From NCBI GenBank assembly GCA_012524025.1, contig JAAYSC010000022.1, positions 1-32,850 on the forward strand: a DNA stretch of 32,850 nucleotides. The letters run 5' to 3'. A program made the position numbers and the translations under genes. Under the pieces are notes generated by a model. The model had not been told where the DNA came from and ran no database searches. It saw nothing but the letters and a program-made list of their open reading frames with translations. Below, in pieces: positions 19,075-27,065 of this stretch (its first letter is position 1; every line of letters begins with the position of its first letter). The DNA is from Clostridiales bacterium (GTDB taxonomy: Bacteria; Bacillota; Clostridia; Oscillospirales; Acutalibacteraceae).

Positions 19075-20262
19075 ATGACAGAAAAGTTAAAAAAATTAAA
19101 TAAAGGCAGTGCCGGCGAGCGCATTGAGACTCTTGAAAAACTTTTGAAAAACGAAAAAGAAAAGCCGCCGATTTTTCCCCAATATGTCAACAATCACATT
19201 CACACAAACTTTTCTTTTTCACCTTATTCACCAACGGCAGCAGTCTATTTTGCCAGAAAAGCGGGCCTGCAAACTGCCGGCTTGATGGACCATGACAGCA
19301 TCGCAGGTGCTTATGAGTTTATTAAAGCGGGCGAAATTGCCGGTATGGCAACCACAATAGGGCTTGAGTGCAGGGTCAGCCTGAAGGGGACGGCTCTTGA
19401 AGGGCGAAGGGTCAACAACCCTGACCAAATTAGCTGTGCCTATATGGCCTTGCATGGGCTACCCCACACACAAATTGAGTATTTGCAAAGTGTTTTTGCT
19501 CCCTTGCGTGAAAAAAGAAACCACCGAAACATTAAAATGCTAAAGAATATAAATGAACTTTTGGCGCCCAAGGGTTTGGCCTTGGACTTTGAAAAAGATG
19601 TTTTGCCCCTATCAAACTTTAAACTTGGCGGCAGTGTGACAGAAAGGCACTTGCTTTTTGCCCTGGCCAAAAAAATTGAAGCCAAGCTTGGCAAAAACAA
19701 AATAGCTCATTTTTTGCAAAACGAGCTATCCTTAAGCTTAAATCCAAAACAGATTGAAGATCTAAAAGATATAAATCACCCTTTTTATTCATATAAGCTG
19801 CTGGGTGTCTTAAAAGCCGATCTGGTTGAGAAGTTTTATCTTGATGCGGATGAAGAGCTTTTACATATTTCAGATTTAGCACAATTAGCCAAAGAAACCG
19901 GCGCTATTTTTTGTTATGCCTACTTGGGCGATGTGTTTGAGTCGGTAACAGGTGATAAAAAAGCTCAAAAATTTGAGGATGACTACTTGGACTTGCTCTT
20001 CGATGTTTTGAAGGCCCAAGGGGTTAAGGCGGTCACCTACATGCCTTCGCGCAACACTGCCGCCCAACTAAAACGCCTGCAAGAAATGTGCAGAAACCGG
20101 GGATTTATGGAAATTTCAGGCGAAGATATAAATTCACCCGGTCAAAGTTTTATCTGTGAGCAATTGGCTCAACCCCAATTCAGTCACCTGGTAAAAGCAA
20201 CCTGGCAACTGATAAAACACGAAAAGGAAGAAACCTTAAGGCAACTCAATGCCATTAATTGA
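19075..20262 (+). CDS. PHP-domain metal-dependent phosphoesterase
   Basis: A 395-residue protein with the PHP signature near its N-terminus: HIH (41-43), DHDS (72-75) and Glu98 in GLECR, followed by HGL and a C-terminal GEDIN segment. These residues bind two or three metal ions in PHP phosphoesterases such as histidinol phosphatases. The rest of the length is larger than the minimal ~270-residue fold. It is third in the aldolase-dehydrogenase operon, so removal of phosphate from a pathway intermediate is a reasonable guess. Start uncertain: TTG at 19051 overlaps the dehydrogenase stop (TTGA, a coupling arrangement) but lacks a ribosome binding site; ATG at 19075 has a weak AAGAGA. The 3' end overlaps the converging lplA by eight bases. 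Confidence 0.75.
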   Translation: MTEKLKKLNKGSAGERIETLEKLLKNEKEKPPIFPQYVNNHIHTNFSFSPYSPTAAVYFARKAGLQTAGLMDHDSIAGAYEFIKAGEIAGMATTIGLECRVSLKGTALEGRRVNNPDQISCAYMALHGLPHTQIEYLQSVFAPLREKRNHRNIKMLKNINELLAPKGLALDFEKDVLPLSNFKLGGSVTERHLLFALAKKIEAKLGKNKIAHFLQNELSLSLNPKQIEDLKDINHPFYSYKLLGVLKADLVEKFYLDADEELLHISDLAQLAKETGAIFCYAYLGDVFESVTGDKKAQKFEDDYLDLLFDVLKAQGVKAVTYMPSRNTAAQLKRLQEMCRNRGFMEISGEDINSPGQSFICEQLAQPQFSHLVKATWQLIKHEKEETLRQLNAIN

Positions 20263-21262
20263 AAAACATATCAACAAAATCAAGAGCCCGTGTGTTGGCG
20301 ATGAAGTCGGAAAATTCTATATGGGGCCCCTCCAACAAGTTTAAGAGATCTTGCTGCTTGTGGGGGGTTCCTTTTATTTTTTCTTCCAGTATGCCGATAT
20401 CGCTCATGCCAAAGAAATCGCCGGTAATTTTAATATCACTTATGAGCCCTTTTGAAACATTAAAACTCAAACTCACCGTTCCGCCGGATAAAAGAGCAGA
20501 ACTTTCCATTGAATAAGCCGGTGCGTGGCCTATATTCCATTCCCACCGGCTGTATTTGTCTTTGACCAAAAGCCGGATAGCAAGCAAGTCCTCATCGCTT
20601 AAACTATAAGCACGGCAAGAGGCAGTTTGCATAAAATGATTTTGTAGGCCCTTTGTGAAAGCACCTATATCCATATCTTTTTCAAGCCGGTCTTTTATGT
20701 TGGTAACACGCGAGATGACCGAACTGATACCCTTTGCTTTTAGTTTAAGGGGGTTGGGTTTCAAAGCCTTCGACAAGACATTAAGAGAAACGGAAAAGAG
20801 CATGGTACCGTGAAAAATAGTCCTTTGCTTGTATTTGGCTTGGGCATTGCCCGACACCTTCATACCATCAATTAAAATATCGTTGCGACCCGAAAAGCTT
20901 GCGTCAAGACCCAGAGAGCGCAGGTAGTCGGTAACAGGCTCTAAAAACACCTTGAAATCTGCCAGACCTTCCACACCCTCGGTTATAAAGGTGAAGTTCA
21001 AATTGCCCAAATCGTGGAAAACCGCACCGCCGCCGGTTTGCCGCCTAATTATCGGTATCCGATTTTTTTCCACATAATCCATGTTTAGTTCGGCATAGGC
21101 ATTTTGGTTAACTCCGATAATAATAGAAGGCTCATTTCGCCAAAGCAAGATATAAGACCCCTTGCCTTGTTTTAAAAAATATTCCTCACAAGCTAAATTA
21201 AAGGCGGGGTTTGTGAAGTCATGCACCACAAGCTTGACCTCTTCACCCTTGCGAAAAATCAT
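20255..21262 (-). CDS. lplA: Lipoate-protein ligase A
   Basis: A 335-residue enzyme that activates lipoate with ATP and attaches it to a lysine of lipoyl domains. RRQTGGGAVFHD (73-84), GRNDILIDGMKVSGNAQ (125-141, catalytic Lys135) and the HGTML (151-155) block are all intact, and the C-terminal ~90 residues form the accessory domain found in E. coli LplA. ATG at 21262 was chosen because GAGGTG (21269-21274) is six bases away; the GTG nine bases upstream overlaps that site. No lipoylated protein (GcvH or an E2 subunit) is in the window. It follows trpB2 but beyond a strong terminator, and no separate promoter is visible in the short gap. Confidence 0.93.
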   Translation of the reverse strand: MIFRKGEEVKLVVHDFTNPAFNLACEEYFLKQGKGSYILLWRNEPSIIIGVNQNAYAELNMDYVEKNRIPIIRRQTGGGAVFHDLGNLNFTFITEGVEGLADFKVFLEPVTDYLRSLGLDASFSGRNDILIDGMKVSGNAQAKYKQRTIFHGTMLFSVSLNVLSKALKPNPLKLKAKGISSVISRVTNIKDRLEKDMDIGAFTKGLQNHFMQTASCRAYSLSDEDLLAIRLLVKDKYSRWEWNIGHAPAYSMESSALLSGGTVSLSFNVSKGLISDIKITGDFFGMSDIGILEEKIKGTPHKQQDLLNLLEGPHIEFSDFIANTRALDFVDMFFN

Positions 21263-21282
21263 AGAGTTCACCTCTGTGTCTG

Positions 21283-21323
21283 ATAAAATAAAGGGCGGAG
21301 TCTCAAGAAGAGGCTCCGCCCTT
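21283..21323 (-). terminator. Terminator after trpB2
   Basis: On the minus strand a 14-pair stem (21310-21323 with 21291-21304, one G-U) closes a five-base loop and is followed by TATTTTATC. It lies just past the trpB2 stop codon and before lplA, so lplA should receive only read-through from trpB2. Confidence 0.85.
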
Positions 21324-21332
21324 GCAGTGGAA

Positions 21333-22709
21333 TTAATCTATTTGAGGAAGTTGGTCAAAGCCTTGCTGCAATTCTTCTTCAGTCGGGATATAGTCGGACA
21401 TGTCCCCCCTATGGAAGGAATCATAAGCGGTCATATCAAAATAACCGGTACCGGTCAATCCGAAGAGAATTGTTTTTTCTTCGCCGCTCTCCTTGCACTT
21501 CAAGGCCTCTTCTATGGCAACATGAATTGCGTGTGAAGATTCGGGGGCGGGGAGCAAGCCTTCAATTCTTGCGAAGTCAACAGCAGATTTGAAAACCTTT
21601 GTCTGTTCAACGGCACGCGCTTGTAGATAGCCGTCATCATAAAGCTTGCTCAAGGCCGAAGACATGCCGTGGTAGCGTAAGCCGCCCGAATGTTCCGCTG
21701 CAGGCAGGAATTCGCATCCCAGTGTGTACATCTTCATAAGCGGCGTTATTTTGCCTGTATCGCCGAAGTCATATGCATATTTACCCCTGGTTAAAGATGG
21801 GCAGGAAGCAGGCTCAACTGCGATGAATTGCGTGTCGGCCTTGCCTTGGATTTTGTCTTTCATGAAGGGGGCAATAAGGCCGCCCAGGTTGGAGCCGCCG
21901 CCGGCGCAGCCGATAACAATGTCGGGGTACTCGTCGTACATTTCCATCGCAGCCTTGGACTCTAAACCAATAATTGATTGGTGGAGCAGAACATGGTCCA
22001 AAACAGACCCCAAAACATAGCGTGTGCCGGGGGTTGAAAGGGCAACTTCGACCGCTTCTGATATGGCACAACCCAAGGAACCGCCCGTGCCCGGGAACTT
22101 TTCAAGTATGGCTCTACCTGCCTTGGTTGTGTCGCTGGGGCTGGGGATAATGTCGGCACCGAAAGTTTCAATTACGCTTTTACGATATGGTTTTTGCTCA
22201 AAACTTGTTTTAACCATGTATACAATCAGGGGCAGTTTGTAATAAGAGCAGGCCATGGACAGGGCCGTGCCCCACTGCCCGGCACCCGTTTCGGTGGTTA
22301 GGCGTTCTATGCCTTGCTCTTTGGCATAATAAGCTTGGGCTATGGCGGTGTTTAATTTATGGCTGCCGGATGTATTGTTCCCTTCGAACTTATAGTAAAT
22401 TTTAGCGGGTGTTCCCAATTCTTCTTCAAGGCAGTAGGCCCTGATTAGGGGAGCCGGGCGAAACATTTTGTAAAAATCAATAATACCTTGGGGTATATCG
22501 ATGTATTGGGTGGTGGTATCCAATTCTTGTTTGGCCAGCTCTTCGCAAAAAATAGGGGTAAGCTCTTCAAGTTTAATGGGTTTCATTGTGCCGGGGTTTA
22601 GCATGGGGGCCGGCAATTCTTTCATGTCGGCGCGTAGGTTGTACCATTGTTTGGGAATCATATCTTCGGGTAAATAAATACGATAGGGTATATTTTGATT
22701 TTTTGACAT
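21333..22709 (-). CDS. trpB2: TrpB2-type tryptophan synthase beta chain
   Basis: A 458-residue PLP enzyme of the TrpB2 group (longer than the ~400-residue TrpB1), which joins indole and serine to make tryptophan without needing TrpA. The PLP lysine is Lys118 in GSHKLNTA, the phosphate-binding loop is GCAGGGSNLGG and the family's long N-terminal segment (LPEDMIPKQWYNL, then RPAPLIRA) is present. AAAGGAG is eight bases before the ATG. No trpA or other trp gene is in the window, fitting an indole-salvage role. A Trp T-box at 22845-23136 controls it, which supports the tryptophan function more directly than homology alone. Confidence 0.93.
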   Translation of the reverse strand: MSKNQNIPYRIYLPEDMIPKQWYNLRADMKELPAPMLNPGTMKPIKLEELTPIFCEELAKQELDTTTQYIDIPQGIIDFYKMFRPAPLIRAYCLEEELGTPAKIYYKFEGNNTSGSHKLNTAIAQAYYAKEQGIERLTTETGAGQWGTALSMACSYYKLPLIVYMVKTSFEQKPYRKSVIETFGADIIPSPSDTTKAGRAILEKFPGTGGSLGCAISEAVEVALSTPGTRYVLGSVLDHVLLHQSIIGLESKAAMEMYDEYPDIVIGCAGGGSNLGGLIAPFMKDKIQGKADTQFIAVEPASCPSLTRGKYAYDFGDTGKITPLMKMYTLGCEFLPAAEHSGGLRYHGMSSALSKLYDDGYLQARAVEQTKVFKSAVDFARIEGLLPAPESSHAIHVAIEEALKCKESGEEKTILFGLTGTGYFDMTAYDSFHRGDMSDYIPTEEELQQGFDQLPQID

Positions 22710-22775
22710 TTTTAAAACTCCTTTTAGATAAATTAAAACTTATGATTTTACATTAATGCTTACAATAAGGTTCAA

Positions 22776-22829
22776 TCAAACACACCATCGGAAAACACTC
22801 GACTCGTTTTTATATGTAGTTTTGAACAT
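22776..22829 (-). CDS. Possible 17-residue leader peptide before trpB2
   Basis: A short open frame, MFKTTYKNESSVFRWCV, begins with ATG at 22829 seven bases after a perfect AAAGGAG (22837-22843). It lies between the T-box terminator and the trpB2 ribosome binding site, so it is transcribed only when the T-box allows read-through. It contains a single Trp codon near its end. A second in-frame ATG six bases upstream is too close to the binding site. No second terminator follows, so classical attenuation is not evident. It could be a leader peptide, a small protein, or simply a ribosome loading site. Confidence 0.45.
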   Translation of the reverse strand: MFKTTYKNESSVFRWCV

Positions 22830-22844
22830 AGGCATTCTCCTTTC

Positions 22845-22883
22845 AAAACAAAAAACTCCTACCCCAAAACATGGGGTAGGAGT
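22845..22883 (-). terminator. T-box terminator
   Basis: An 11-pair perfect stem (ACTCCTACCCC with GGGGTAGGAGT, 22883-22855) with a seven-base loop, followed by a U-rich tail. Its 5' arm overlaps the antiterminator. Confidence 0.92.
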
Positions 22884-23136
22884 AAATCCTACGGTACCAC
22901 CCAAATTGATAAAACAAGCCTTAGGCTGTTATATCCACTCAACTCACACACTTTCATGCGTGCTCCCTTGCTAACGGGCGGAGATCCCGTCAGATACTAC
23001 TAACAAAACATTTGCTTTCGCTCTGCCCTCATAAGCCCATTCAATTTGGCTCTGCCTGTCGCCCTTGCACCAATGGGCGACTCTCTGAAAGGTGAATGCC
23101 AAATCTACTAATCTTAATCAGCGGTTTTAAATTTGT
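22845..23136 (-). ncRNA. Tryptophan T-box leader
   Basis: The minus-strand leader carries the T-box core TGGGTGGTACCGT (22903-22891), an alternative antiterminator pairing (GTAGGA with TCCTAC) and a terminator. Stem I is recognisable: a basal CGCT/AGCG pairing, a TAAG/CTTA helix, the 5' AGTAG of the specifier loop, the ATTTGGC/GCCAAAT helix (23104-23098 with 23050-23044), and a GTCGCCC/GGGCGAC stem with the GGTG terminal loop. The 3' side of the specifier loop reads TGAATGGG, placing UGG, the tryptophan codon, at 23039-23037. Uncharged tRNA-Trp should stabilise the antiterminator and switch on trpB2. Confidence 0.9.
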
Positions 23137-23142
23137 GACTGT

Positions 23143-23171
23143 ATTATAAAACGCTGCAAATCTTTTGTCAA
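23143..23171 (-). promoter_or_regulatory. Promoter of the T-box-trpB2 transcript
   Basis: On the minus strand, TTGACA (23171-23166) and TATAAT (23148-23143) are perfect hexamers 17 bases apart. Transcription should start near 23136, just before stem I of the T-box. Confidence 0.9.
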
Positions 23172-23195
23172 GCCTTGCTTTTAAGCTACCTGCAT

Positions 23196-24314
23196 TTAAT
23201 AGCGCCCGTAATTTTGTATGGCGGCCATTACTGCACGCATGCTGGTTAAAAGTGAACCGTTATTGATAGAACCGGCGGTGGTTAAATTAAGCCCCCTAAT
23301 GTCATCTATCTTTGCCATTTCACAGTCCCTTTTAACCTCGGCTATTATTTGGGCTTCGTCATTATTCATGAAAGTGAAGGGGGCCAACTGGCCGTCGATT
23401 CTGGTGTTTTTCATATGTTTTCGAATTTCACTCACCGTAACCGTGGGGCCGAAATTGCAGGCCGTTAGGTTGACTTGGGCCAAGAGGGGAATTAGGTGCC
23501 CCATTTCCGAGTCGGAATGTTGGTAGCGCTCATCCTTTTGTAGGGGCGAGGTTTTGGCGAAAACATTTTTCAGAACAGGCAGGCCAAATACTTCATACAT
23601 ATCGGGTGTCAGCAAAGAACAGTTGTCATCATAAAAACCAAAGCCCGAGGGAAATGAATCTTGGCTGTAGCCGGCTTCTTCAATGAAAATATCTATATAG
23701 TCAATGATGACCTTCTCAATAAGGCGGCTGAAGCGCTTGGCAAGGTCGGGATAATCGTAAAAAAGAAAGATTAAGTTTTCAACACCGAAGATGGAAGTGG
23801 CCAAGGTAACGGGGCCACGCACTCCGCGAAAGAGGGCCGGTCTCTTACCGTAGCTTTCAAAGATACGCTTTTTTTCGCTTTCCCAATTGTCGGGGAAAAT
23901 GAAGTCGCGCAAGTTTAAGGCTTCAACCTTGTCAAGTAAAGTTTCAAGTTCTTGAGGTGTTTGGCATTCGCTTTGTAACCATTCGGTATTGCCGTCAAAA
24001 AAATACCGGCCGCCAAAAACTTCACCGATCCGACGGTATTGCGGAAATATTTCATCCTCTTTGGGATAGTCTTCGCTCAAGAGTGAAATGCCCACGGTTT
24101 GCCTTGCTTTTTCGTTGTATCTTTTGTTGAGTTCAATTCTTCGCTCGCGGGAGATTGGCCCCCAAGGGTTGCCTTCTTCGCCCAGCTCGGCAAAAACGCA
24201 CTCATCGCTCATGCGAATGCCCAATGCGACTTGAGGGGCTTTTTTACTAAAGCAGTTTTCTTGGTGTGACAGAGCATCGTCTTCCCAAAACCTTTTTATA
24301 TCTAAATCAAGCAT
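23196..24314 (-). CDS. Uroporphyrinogen decarboxylase-family (corrinoid methyltransferase-like) protein
   Basis: A 372-residue TIM-barrel protein of the URO-D superfamily, which includes heme-pathway HemE and the MtaA/CmuA/MtbA methyltransferases that move methyl groups to or from corrinoid proteins or coenzyme M. The GFYDDNCSLLTPDMYEVFGLPVLK region is split over residues ~225-250, followed by HSDSEMGHLIPLL and a C-terminal INNGS. The substrate-binding RQAGRY-type N-terminus of true HemE is absent, and no heme genes are nearby, so it is not HemE. GAGG is eight bases before the ATG. It lies 24 bases after ackA and is probably cotranscribed with it. Substrate and partner corrinoid protein are unknown. 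Confidence 0.75.
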   Translation of the reverse strand: MLDLDIKRFWEDDALSHQENCFSKKAPQVALGIRMSDECVFAELGEEGNPWGPISRERRIELNKRYNEKARQTVGISLLSEDYPKEDEIFPQYRRIGEVFGGRYFFDGNTEWLQSECQTPQELETLLDKVEALNLRDFIFPDNWESEKKRIFESYGKRPALFRGVRGPVTLATSIFGVENLIFLFYDYPDLAKRFSRLIEKVIIDYIDIFIEEAGYSQDSFPSGFGFYDDNCSLLTPDMYEVFGLPVLKNVFAKTSPLQKDERYQHSDSEMGHLIPLLAQVNLTACNFGPTVTVSEIRKHMKNTRIDGQLAPFTFMNNDEAQIIAEVKRDCEMAKIDDIRGLNLTTAGSINNGSLLTSMRAVMAAIQNYGRY

Positions 24315-24338
24315 AAACGTAACCTCGCAATCTAAGCC

Positions 24339-25577
24339 TTATAACTCATCATCATCCCTGACGGTCGTGACAAGTACTTCAACAATTTCTTTTGTATCAC
24401 GGGCAATAACAAGTTCTTCATTGGTGGGTATTACAAAAACTTTGACAAATGATTTTTCGGTGGTAATTTCACCTTCTTTGCCTTTTTGCAAGTCTTTGTT
24501 GATATCTTCATCATATTTTATACCAAGCCAGGCCAAATGCCTGCAAGTGCTGGCCCTGAGATCAAAGGTGTTTTCGCCGATACCGCCGGTGAAAACTATT
24601 GCATCCACACCGTCCATTGCGGCTACATAACTGCCTATGTATTTACGAATTTGATAGCGCTGAATTTTCCGTGCAAGGGCGGCTCGCTTATCACCTGAAA
24701 GCTCGGCTGCCTTAACATCACGGTCATCGTTTGATATGCCGGATATACCCAATATGCCGGATTTTTTATTTAAAACTTCATCGGTCTGGGCAGGGGTCCA
24801 GCCTTCTTTTTCTTGCAAGAACAAGACGGCCGAAGGGTCAATACCACCGGAGCGCGTGCCCATTATAAAGCCGTCAAGCGGGGTCAGGCCCATGCTGGTG
24901 TCAATTACCTTGCCGTGTCTTATGGCGGCAATGGAACAGCCGTTACCCAGGTGACAGGTTATTATTTTTAAGTTTTCTATATCACAACCCATAAGTTCTG
25001 CGCAGCGGTCACTGACAAATCGGTGGGAGGTACCGTGGAAACCATAACGGCGAATATTATACTTTTCATAATACTCATAAGGGATTGGGAACATATAAGC
25101 TTCCGGCGGCATGGTTGAGTGAAAAGCATTGTCAAAAACCGCAACCTGCGGAACTTCTTTGCCAAAAACCATCATGCAGGCTTTAATGCCTTGAACATGT
25201 GCCGGATTATGCAAGGGGGCAAGGTCGCTTAAACCTTCAATCTTACTTAAGACATCATCGGTGATCAAAACACTTGAATTGAAAATGGCGCCGCCTTGTA
25301 CAACTCTGTGGCCCACCGCAACAATTTCCGTCAAGGAATCAATAACCTTTGCCGCGCCGGATGTGAGAGCTTTCTCAACCTCTAAAAAAGCCGCCGTATG
25401 GTCGGGCATGTCGATATCATAAGCAAAACTGCCGCCATTGCAGTTTCTGCCTTCAACATGGCCCCCTTGCCCTCCTATCCTTTCACAAACACCTTTTGCC
25501 ATGGTGTTTTCTTTCGTCATGCTTATGAGCTGATACTTCAAAGAAGAACTGCCTGCGTTGATAACTAAAATTTTCAA
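24339..25577 (-). CDS. ackA: Acetate kinase
   Basis: Converts acetyl phosphate and ADP to acetate and ATP, the energy-yielding last step of acetate fermentation. The 412-residue protein has the family's INAGSSSLKY start, GHRVVQGG, FDNAFHSTMP, RYGFHGTSHRFV, HLGNGCSIAAI, GTRSGGIDP and FTGGIGEN. The start is TTG, supported by GGAGG nine bases upstream. The usual partner pta is not adjacent; phosphotransacetylase or phosphoketolase elsewhere must supply acetyl phosphate. The gene is divergent from xylA with overlapping promoters. C-terminal residues DDDEL extend slightly past the usual end. Confidence 0.95.
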   Translation of the reverse strand: MKILVINAGSSSLKYQLISMTKENTMAKGVCERIGGQGGHVEGRNCNGGSFAYDIDMPDHTAAFLEVEKALTSGAAKVIDSLTEIVAVGHRVVQGGAIFNSSVLITDDVLSKIEGLSDLAPLHNPAHVQGIKACMMVFGKEVPQVAVFDNAFHSTMPPEAYMFPIPYEYYEKYNIRRYGFHGTSHRFVSDRCAELMGCDIENLKIITCHLGNGCSIAAIRHGKVIDTSMGLTPLDGFIMGTRSGGIDPSAVLFLQEKEGWTPAQTDEVLNKKSGILGISGISNDDRDVKAAELSGDKRAALARKIQRYQIRKYIGSYVAAMDGVDAIVFTGGIGENTFDLRASTCRHLAWLGIKYDEDINKDLQKGKEGEITTEKSFVKVFVIPTNEELVIARDTKEIVEVLVTTVRDDDEL

Positions 25578-25586
25578 TTAACTCTG

Positions 25587-25591
25587 CCTCC
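25587..25591 (-). promoter_or_regulatory. Ribosome binding site that fixes the ackA TTG start
   Basis: GGAGG on the minus strand lies nine bases before TTG at 25577, where the conserved MKILVINAGSSS sequence begins. Confidence 0.85.
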
Positions 25592-25604
25592 GTTTAATAT
25601 TTAC

Positions 25605-25633
25605 TTGAATCTATTTTCTACCTCATATATTAT
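25605..25633 (+). promoter_or_regulatory. Promoter of xylA
   Basis: TTGAAT (25605-25610) and TATTAT (25628-25633) with a 17-base spacer. The -10 box overlaps that of the opposing ackA promoter on the other strand. Confidence 0.75.
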
Positions 25634-25657
25634 ATAGAGGCAAGCCCTACAATTCAA
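25629..25657 (-). promoter_or_regulatory. Promoter of ackA
   Basis: On the minus strand, TTGAAT (25657-25652) and TATAAT (25634-25629) with a 17-base spacer. Transcription should start near 25622 and run leftward into ackA. Confidence 0.78.
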
Positions 25658-25706
25658 GTTTAAAATAGTTCTAAAAACAAGCTCAAATAATAATGGGGTG
25701 AATTTA

Positions 25707-27026
25707 ATGAAAGAAATCTTTCCAAGCATTTCGGCAATTCGTTACGAGGGTCCCAAGTCTAAAAATCCGTTTGCATTTAAGTATTACAACCCCGAAGAAA
25801 AACTGGGTGCAAAAACCATGCGCGAACAACTTAAGTTTGCTGTTTCTTATTGGCACACATTATGTGGTAAGGGGACGGATATGTTTGGGGACGGCACGGC
25901 AGACAAAGATTTTGGCGGGGGCTCTGTCATGCAAATTTACAAGAACAAGGTATATGCAGCTTTCGAAATAATGGAAAAACTTGATATTGATTATTTTTGC
26001 TTTCATGACCGCGACATTGCACCCGAGGCAGATACACTTGCAAAAACCAATGAACGATTGGATGAAATTGTGCCAATAATCGAAGACCTCATGAAGGAAA
26101 AAAACAAAAAACTTCTGTGGGGGACGGCAAATTTGTTCAGCAATCCACGCTATATGCACGGTGCCGCTACCTCTTGCAATCCGGAAGTGTTTGCCTTTGC
26201 CGCAGCTCAAATCAAAAAAGCGCTTGAAATTACTCAAAGGCTTGGCGGTCAAGGCTATGTTTTTTGGGGCGGGCGTGAAGGTTATGAAACCCTTCTTAAT
26301 ACAGATATGAAGCTTGAGCTTGACAACCTGGCACGCTTGCTTCGTTTGTCTGTTGATTATGGCAGGCAAATTGGCTTTGAAGGTGATTTCTATATAGAGC
26401 CTAAGCCAAAAGAGCCTACAAAACACCAGTATGATTTTGATGTTGCAAGTGTTTTGGCCTTCTTGCGTGCCTACGGGTTAGAAAACGATTTTAAGATGAA
26501 TGTTGAAGCAAATCACGCCACTTTGGCAGGGCATACCTTCCAACATGAGCTATGTTTGGCTCGAATTAATGGCGTTTTTGGTTCTATTGATGCAAACCAA
26601 GGGGATATGTTATTGGGATGGGATACAGACCAATTCCCTACAAATGTATATGAGGCAGCGCTGTGCATGACAGAAGTGTTAAAAGCCGGTGGCTTTACCA
26701 AGGGCGGCTTGAATTTTGATGCCAAGGCTCGCCGAGGTTCTTTTGAACATGCTGATATTTTTCATTCCTACATAGCGGGCATGGACACCTTCGCTTTAGG
26801 CCTGCGCCTGGCTTATAAAATAAAAGAGGACGGTCGAATTGATGACTTCACAGCCAACCGATATGCCGGTTACAAGAGCGGACTTGGCAGTGATATTGTA
26901 AGCGGCAAGGTTACAATGGAAGATCTGGAAGCCTACGCCTTGGAAAAAGGTGATGTCATTTCTACACTCAAGAGTTCCGGCCAAGAATATCTTGAAAATG
27001 TTATGAATTCCATTATGTTTAGTTAA
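25707..27026 (+). CDS. xylA: Xylose isomerase
   Basis: Interconverts D-xylose and D-xylulose. The 439-residue protein is the long (group II) type, with [11 protein letters not shown] (His100, Asp103), [49 protein letters not shown] and [17 protein letters not shown], all standard active-site and metal-binding segments. ATG at 25707 was chosen because GGGGTG (25695-25700) is six bases away; a GTG at 25698 overlaps that site. Its promoter is at 25605-25633 and it is followed 39 bases later by xylB. No xylR repressor or xylose transporter is in the window. Confidence 0.96.
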   Translation: MKEIFPSISAIRYEGPKSKNPFAFKYYNPEEKLGAKTMREQLKFAVSYWHTLCGKGTDMFGDGTADKDFGGGSVMQIYKNKVYAAFEIMEKLDIDYFCFHDRDIAPEADTLAKTNERLDEIVPIIEDLMKEKNKKLLWGTANLFSNPRYMHGAATSCNPEVFAFAAAQIKKALEITQRLGGQGYVFWGGREGYETLLNTDMKLELDNLARLLRLSVDYGRQIGFEGDFYIEPKPKEPTKHQYDFDVASVLAFLRAYGLENDFKMNVEANHATLAGHTFQHELCLARINGVFGSIDANQGDMLLGWDTDQFPTNVYEAALCMTEVLKAGGFTKGGLNFDAKARRGSFEHADIFHSYIAGMDTFALGLRLAYKIKEDGRIDDFTANRYAGYKSGLGSDIVSGKVTMEDLEAYALEKGDVISTLKSSGQEYLENVMNSIMFS

Positions 27027-27065
27027 AACCGACAATGCAGCTAACTTTTTACAAGGGAGGCAAGT

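Larger units (their letters stand above)
25603..25659. repeat. Dyad spanning the ackA-xylA promoters
   Basis: ACTTGAAT (25603-25610) and ATTCAAGT (25652-25659) are perfect inverted repeats that contain the two -35 boxes. CCTC (25621-25624) and GAGG (25637-25640) form an inner pair around the shared -10 region, with almost the same centre (25631). It may be an operator or simply the geometry of two matched promoters. Confidence 0.6.

Noticed and set aside
23196-24314. Heme-pathway uroporphyrinogen decarboxylase (hemE)
   Set aside because: The characteristic N-terminal arginine-rich substrate motif is missing and no heme genes are linked.
25578-25706. CcpA catabolite-response site in the ackA-xylA gap
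   Set aside because: No sequence there matches the TGWAANCGNTNWCA pattern well enough to claim.
25860-26426. 188-residue minus-strand reading frame inside xylA
   Set aside because: Lies fully within the unmistakable xylose isomerase gene and has no recognisable domain.
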